A stretch of DNA of 8,591 nucleotides, taken from NCBI GenBank assembly GCA_902783395.1, contig CACZRA010000094.1, positions 1 to 8,591 of the forward strand. The letters are read 5' to 3'. Both the position numbers and the translations under genes were made by a program. This DNA comes from an uncultured Lachnospiraceae bacterium. Its GTDB lineage: Bacteria > Bacillota > Clostridia > Lachnospirales > Lachnospiraceae. Of this stretch, positions 6,683 to 8,591 are shown in pieces (within the stretch, counting starts at the first letter, position 1; every line of letters begins with the position of its first letter). Under the pieces are notes generated by a model. It did not search any database and was not told where the DNA came from. It worked only from the letters and a program-made list of their open reading frames with translations.

Positions 6683-7570
6683 TTACTCGGGAAGGTAATC
6701 AGAAAGCGCGCCGTACTCCGCGCTTTCTTTTACTGTCTTTCTGGGCGAGAGACCGTATTTGTCGTGGTAAGCCCTTGCAAATGCCGAATAGCTGCCGTAC
6801 CCGCATTCATAACAGGCGTCAGCGGGAGCAACCCCCTGCAGTATCATCTCATGTGCCTTCGTGAGCCTGCGGTTTACTATGTATTCATGCATCGGACACC
6901 CGAAGGCATCCTTGAACGATCTCATCATGTGGTACTTGCTGACGTAAAAATGCGCGGCAATATCCTGTATCGACATGTTTTCGGTTATATTCTCATTGAT
7001 ATAGCGGAGGATCCCCAGCATCTTGTCATCCTCAGGAAGACGGAGCGGCACGGTAAGGGATGACTCCTCCCTGCATCTTCCGGCCTCAACAAGAAACTTC
7101 AGTACGCCAAGCCTTGCGGCCAGCGGAGCGGCATAGGAGGATGATCTCGTTTCGGTATCTATCCTCTCCATCATGTTTACGAATCTTTCCGATTTATTCT
7201 CATCGGGCCTTATCACATTTCCGCTCTCCGAGGAGAACAGCTCATATATATGACATTCGGGAATATCGAATTTGTCTATCATCCTCGATGAAATGTAGAG
7301 TGTATATCTGTCGTAAAGCTCACCTGTTTTAAACGACGGCTGATGCGGTACGTTTATGCCGACCAGTATAATATCACATGGTCTGATATCATACAGCTTT
7401 CCGTCTATCATATAGCTTCCGGCTCCGTACTTTACAAACGTAACCTTGTAAAAGGTATGGAAATGGACTCCTACATTTTCCGTCCCAAGTGCGTCGGTAT
7501 TGTGGAACAGTCTGAAATCCTCATAAAGATATCCCTTTTGAACCGGTACTTCCTGAAATCCTTCACTCAA
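6683..7570 (-). CDS. AraC-family transcriptional regulator with N-terminal cupin domain
   Basis: This 295-residue regulator has an N-terminal cupin-like sensing domain (about 30-80, with HFHTFYKVTFVKYGAGSYMI and a PHQPSF strand). Its C-terminal domain carries two helix-turn-helix motifs at about 200-221 (IQDIAAHFYVSKYHMMRSFK) and 248-270, ending in the family signature GYGSYSAFARAYHDKYGLSP. Such proteins usually bind a small ligand and activate nearby promoters through direct-repeat sites. The start is taken as TTG 7570, because GGAGGAGGG (7587-7579) lies eight bases upstream; the frame runs further into the preceding gene but without a better start. It overlaps the stop of the PBP4B-like gene by eight bases, which suggests translational coupling. 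The gene converges on the double-glycine peptide gene with a 21-base gap, and its last codons hold that gene's terminator. Likely targets are its own operon, the peptide promoter or both. The ligand is unknown. Confidence 0.93.
   Translation of the reverse strand: MSEGFQEVPVQKGYLYEDFRLFHNTDALGTENVGVHFHTFYKVTFVKYGAGSYMIDGKLYDIRPCDIILVGINVPHQPSFKTGELYDRYTLYISSRMIDKFDIPECHIYELFSSESGNVIRPDENKSERFVNMMERIDTETRSSSYAAPLAARLGVLKFLVEAGRCREESSLTVPLRLPEDDKMLGILRYINENITENMSIQDIAAHFYVSKYHMMRSFKDAFGCPMHEYIVNRRLTKAHEMILQGVAPADACYECGYGSYSAFARAYHDKYGLSPRKTVKESAEYGALSDYLPE
6701..6731 (+). terminator. Intrinsic terminator of the peptide gene, inside the AraC gene 3' end
   Basis: A perfect ten-base-pair stem, AGAAAGCGCG (6701-6710) with CGCGCTTTCT (6719-6728), encloses an eight-base loop and runs into TTT (6729-6731) and a further T-rich stretch. 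It lies 40 bases after the stop of the peptide gene and within the last codons of the opposite AraC-family gene. The minus-strand side has no T-run, so it should work only in the plus direction. Confidence 0.65.
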
Positions 7571-8591
7571 GCCAGTTTCCCTCCTCCAGCAGTTCTGTGA
7601 CATCCACATCCTTATCAAGCCCGGTATAGACTATTTCCGGAACAAAGCCTAAAGATGCCGATCTGTACTGACTCCCCTTGAATTTATTCGGATCTTCGTC
7701 CTTATTTACGAGGGGTGTGTTGATCTTATTGGTAAAATATGCGATCACGATCTTCTTTTCGGGATCTATCATGATGAGAGTCCCCGTCCAGCCCTGATGA
7801 CCGAAGGTGTTTTCCCCTGCCCTGCTCCCGAAATACTTTGCCCGCTGCCTTTCTCCCTGTCTCCACCAGCCCAGGCCCCATTTTTTTTCGTCCGCTGATT
7901 TCGGTGCCGTGAACATATCGATCACATCCTGAGAGAAAAACTCCGTGTCACCGTACCTGCCCGTGAGCATGACATCGGCAAGTCTTGCCACATCCTCCGC
8001 ATTACCGAAAAGTCCGGCATGCCCCGAGACACCGCCCATGCAGTCATAGGCTTTTTCGTCATGTACCTCTCCCTGCAGCGTATATGTCCTTATTCCGTCA
8101 AACAGGACAGCTCCGTCTCTTGTATTTCCGTTAAGCTCGGTCGCCGCGCAGTCATCGGGTGAAAAACCGTGCTCAAGCGGCTCATAAGTTATATGCGTAA
8201 GTCCTAAGGGTCTGCAGAAGGTCTCCTTAAGATATGTGTCAAGATCACATCCCGTCACCTGCTCGACAACTTCTCCGAGTATCATATAGTCAACATCGGA
8301 ATACAAAGTCTTTGTCCCCGGCTCATAAAGCAGCGGTGTCCTGCATATCTGCTCTATAGTGGCTTCCCTGGTCTCCTCATCGGCATTGTTCCCCGCAAAC
8401 AGGACATTTACGGAGTCGGGAGAGGATTCCAGCTTAACCATATCAAAGGTAGGGTCATAATAATGCGGATCGGCAGGAAATCCCCCCTCATGGCGCATAA
8501 GGTCCTTGAGCGTGAGCGAGGCCTTCCATTGCTTCTGTACATCCAGATCACTGTCGGTACCTTTATTGTACTCTATCTCTATCACGTCCTC
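7563..8591 (-). CDS. pbp4b: PBP4B-like serine hydrolase (beta-lactamase fold), 5' end outside window
   Basis: The frame is open to the window edge, giving 342 visible C-terminal residues; the GTG at 8585 is an internal codon. This is a serine hydrolase of the class C beta-lactamase / DD-peptidase fold. The second catalytic motif is YSD (97-99, in LYSDVDYMILGEVVE) and the third is HQG (265-267, in GHQGWTGT). The SxxK motif with the catalytic serine must lie upstream, outside the window. Conserved blocks GNTRDG (155-160), LQGEVHDEKA (172-181), GGVSGHAGLF (186-195) and TNKINTPL (287-294) match the group containing E. coli YfeW/PBP4B and B. subtilis YbbE as I recall them. These proteins act outside the cytoplasm, and a role in peptidoglycan turnover or ester hydrolysis is suggested for them. 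A signal peptide or anchor would be upstream and cannot be checked. It is the first visible gene of an operon with the AraC-type regulator. Confidence 0.9.
   Translation of the reverse strand, partial: EDVIEIEYNKGTDSDLDVQKQWKASLTLKDLMRHEGGFPADPHYYDPTFDMVKLESSPDSVNVLFAGNNADEETREATIEQICRTPLLYEPGTKTLYSDVDYMILGEVVEQVTGCDLDTYLKETFCRPLGLTHITYEPLEHGFSPDDCAATELNGNTRDGAVLFDGIRTYTLQGEVHDEKAYDCMGGVSGHAGLFGNAEDVARLADVMLTGRYGDTEFFSQDVIDMFTAPKSADEKKWGLGWWRQGERQRAKYFGSRAGENTFGHQGWTGTLIMIDPEKKIVIAYFTNKINTPLVNKDEDPNKFKGSQYRSASLGFVPEIVYTGLDKDVDVTELLEEGNWLE
7579..7588 (-). promoter_or_regulatory. Ribosome binding site for the AraC gene within the upstream coding end
   Basis: TGGAGGAGGG on the minus strand lies inside the last codons of the PBP4B-like gene, eight bases before the TTG at 7570. 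Its strength and spacing are the main reason to accept the TTG start. Confidence 0.65.

Overview
The window looks like chromosomal DNA of an anaerobic Firmicute, most likely Lachnospiraceae/Clostridia. The signs are strong AGGAGG-type ribosome binding sites, moderate GC content, an ABC-2 transporter of the COG4586/COG4587/COG3694 type, a short DtxR-type repressor, and a peptide whose leader ends ...LSDDALEQVSGG. The assignment to this group is an inference. Nine genes fill almost all of the window, and both edges cut through a gene. No rRNA, tRNA, CRISPR array, insertion sequence or prophage gene was seen, and the longest gap between genes is about 230 bases.

Layout: (1) 1-3091, plus strand: the 3' part of a very large, unrecognised, mostly helical protein with a glycine zipper, followed 13 bases later by a small acidic protein that resembles the YbjN / type III secretion chaperone fold. 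(2) 3101-3542, plus strand: a DtxR-family metal-dependent repressor with its own near-consensus promoter. (3) 3552-6178, minus strand: a three-gene ABC-2 exporter operon (ATPase, permease, permease) that converges on the repressor gene. (4) 6179-6661: a divergent control region with a tandem direct repeat and a good promoter, driving a small double-glycine-leader peptide of 83 residues. A perfect hairpin terminator for that gene lies inside the 3' end of the next, convergent gene. (5) 6683-8591, minus strand: a PBP4B-like serine hydrolase (5' end outside the window) whose stop overlaps the TTG start of an AraC-family regulator.

How the parts may work together: the most suggestive region is 5183-7570. 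The peptide gene and the ABC exporter are divergent. Two abutting copies of GGCAC-N5/6-CACGGA end one base before the -35 box of the peptide gene, which is the usual geometry for an AraC-type activator, and an AraC-family regulator is encoded next door. A peptide signal/AraC/ABC circuit is therefore a testable model, but the sequence does not prove it. The exporter lacks a C39 peptidase domain, so leader cleavage would have to be done by a protein encoded elsewhere. The second point of interest is the pair at 1-3091: a large protein with a glycine zipper next to a chaperone-fold partner, an arrangement that suggests a secreted or membrane-inserting cargo and its escort.
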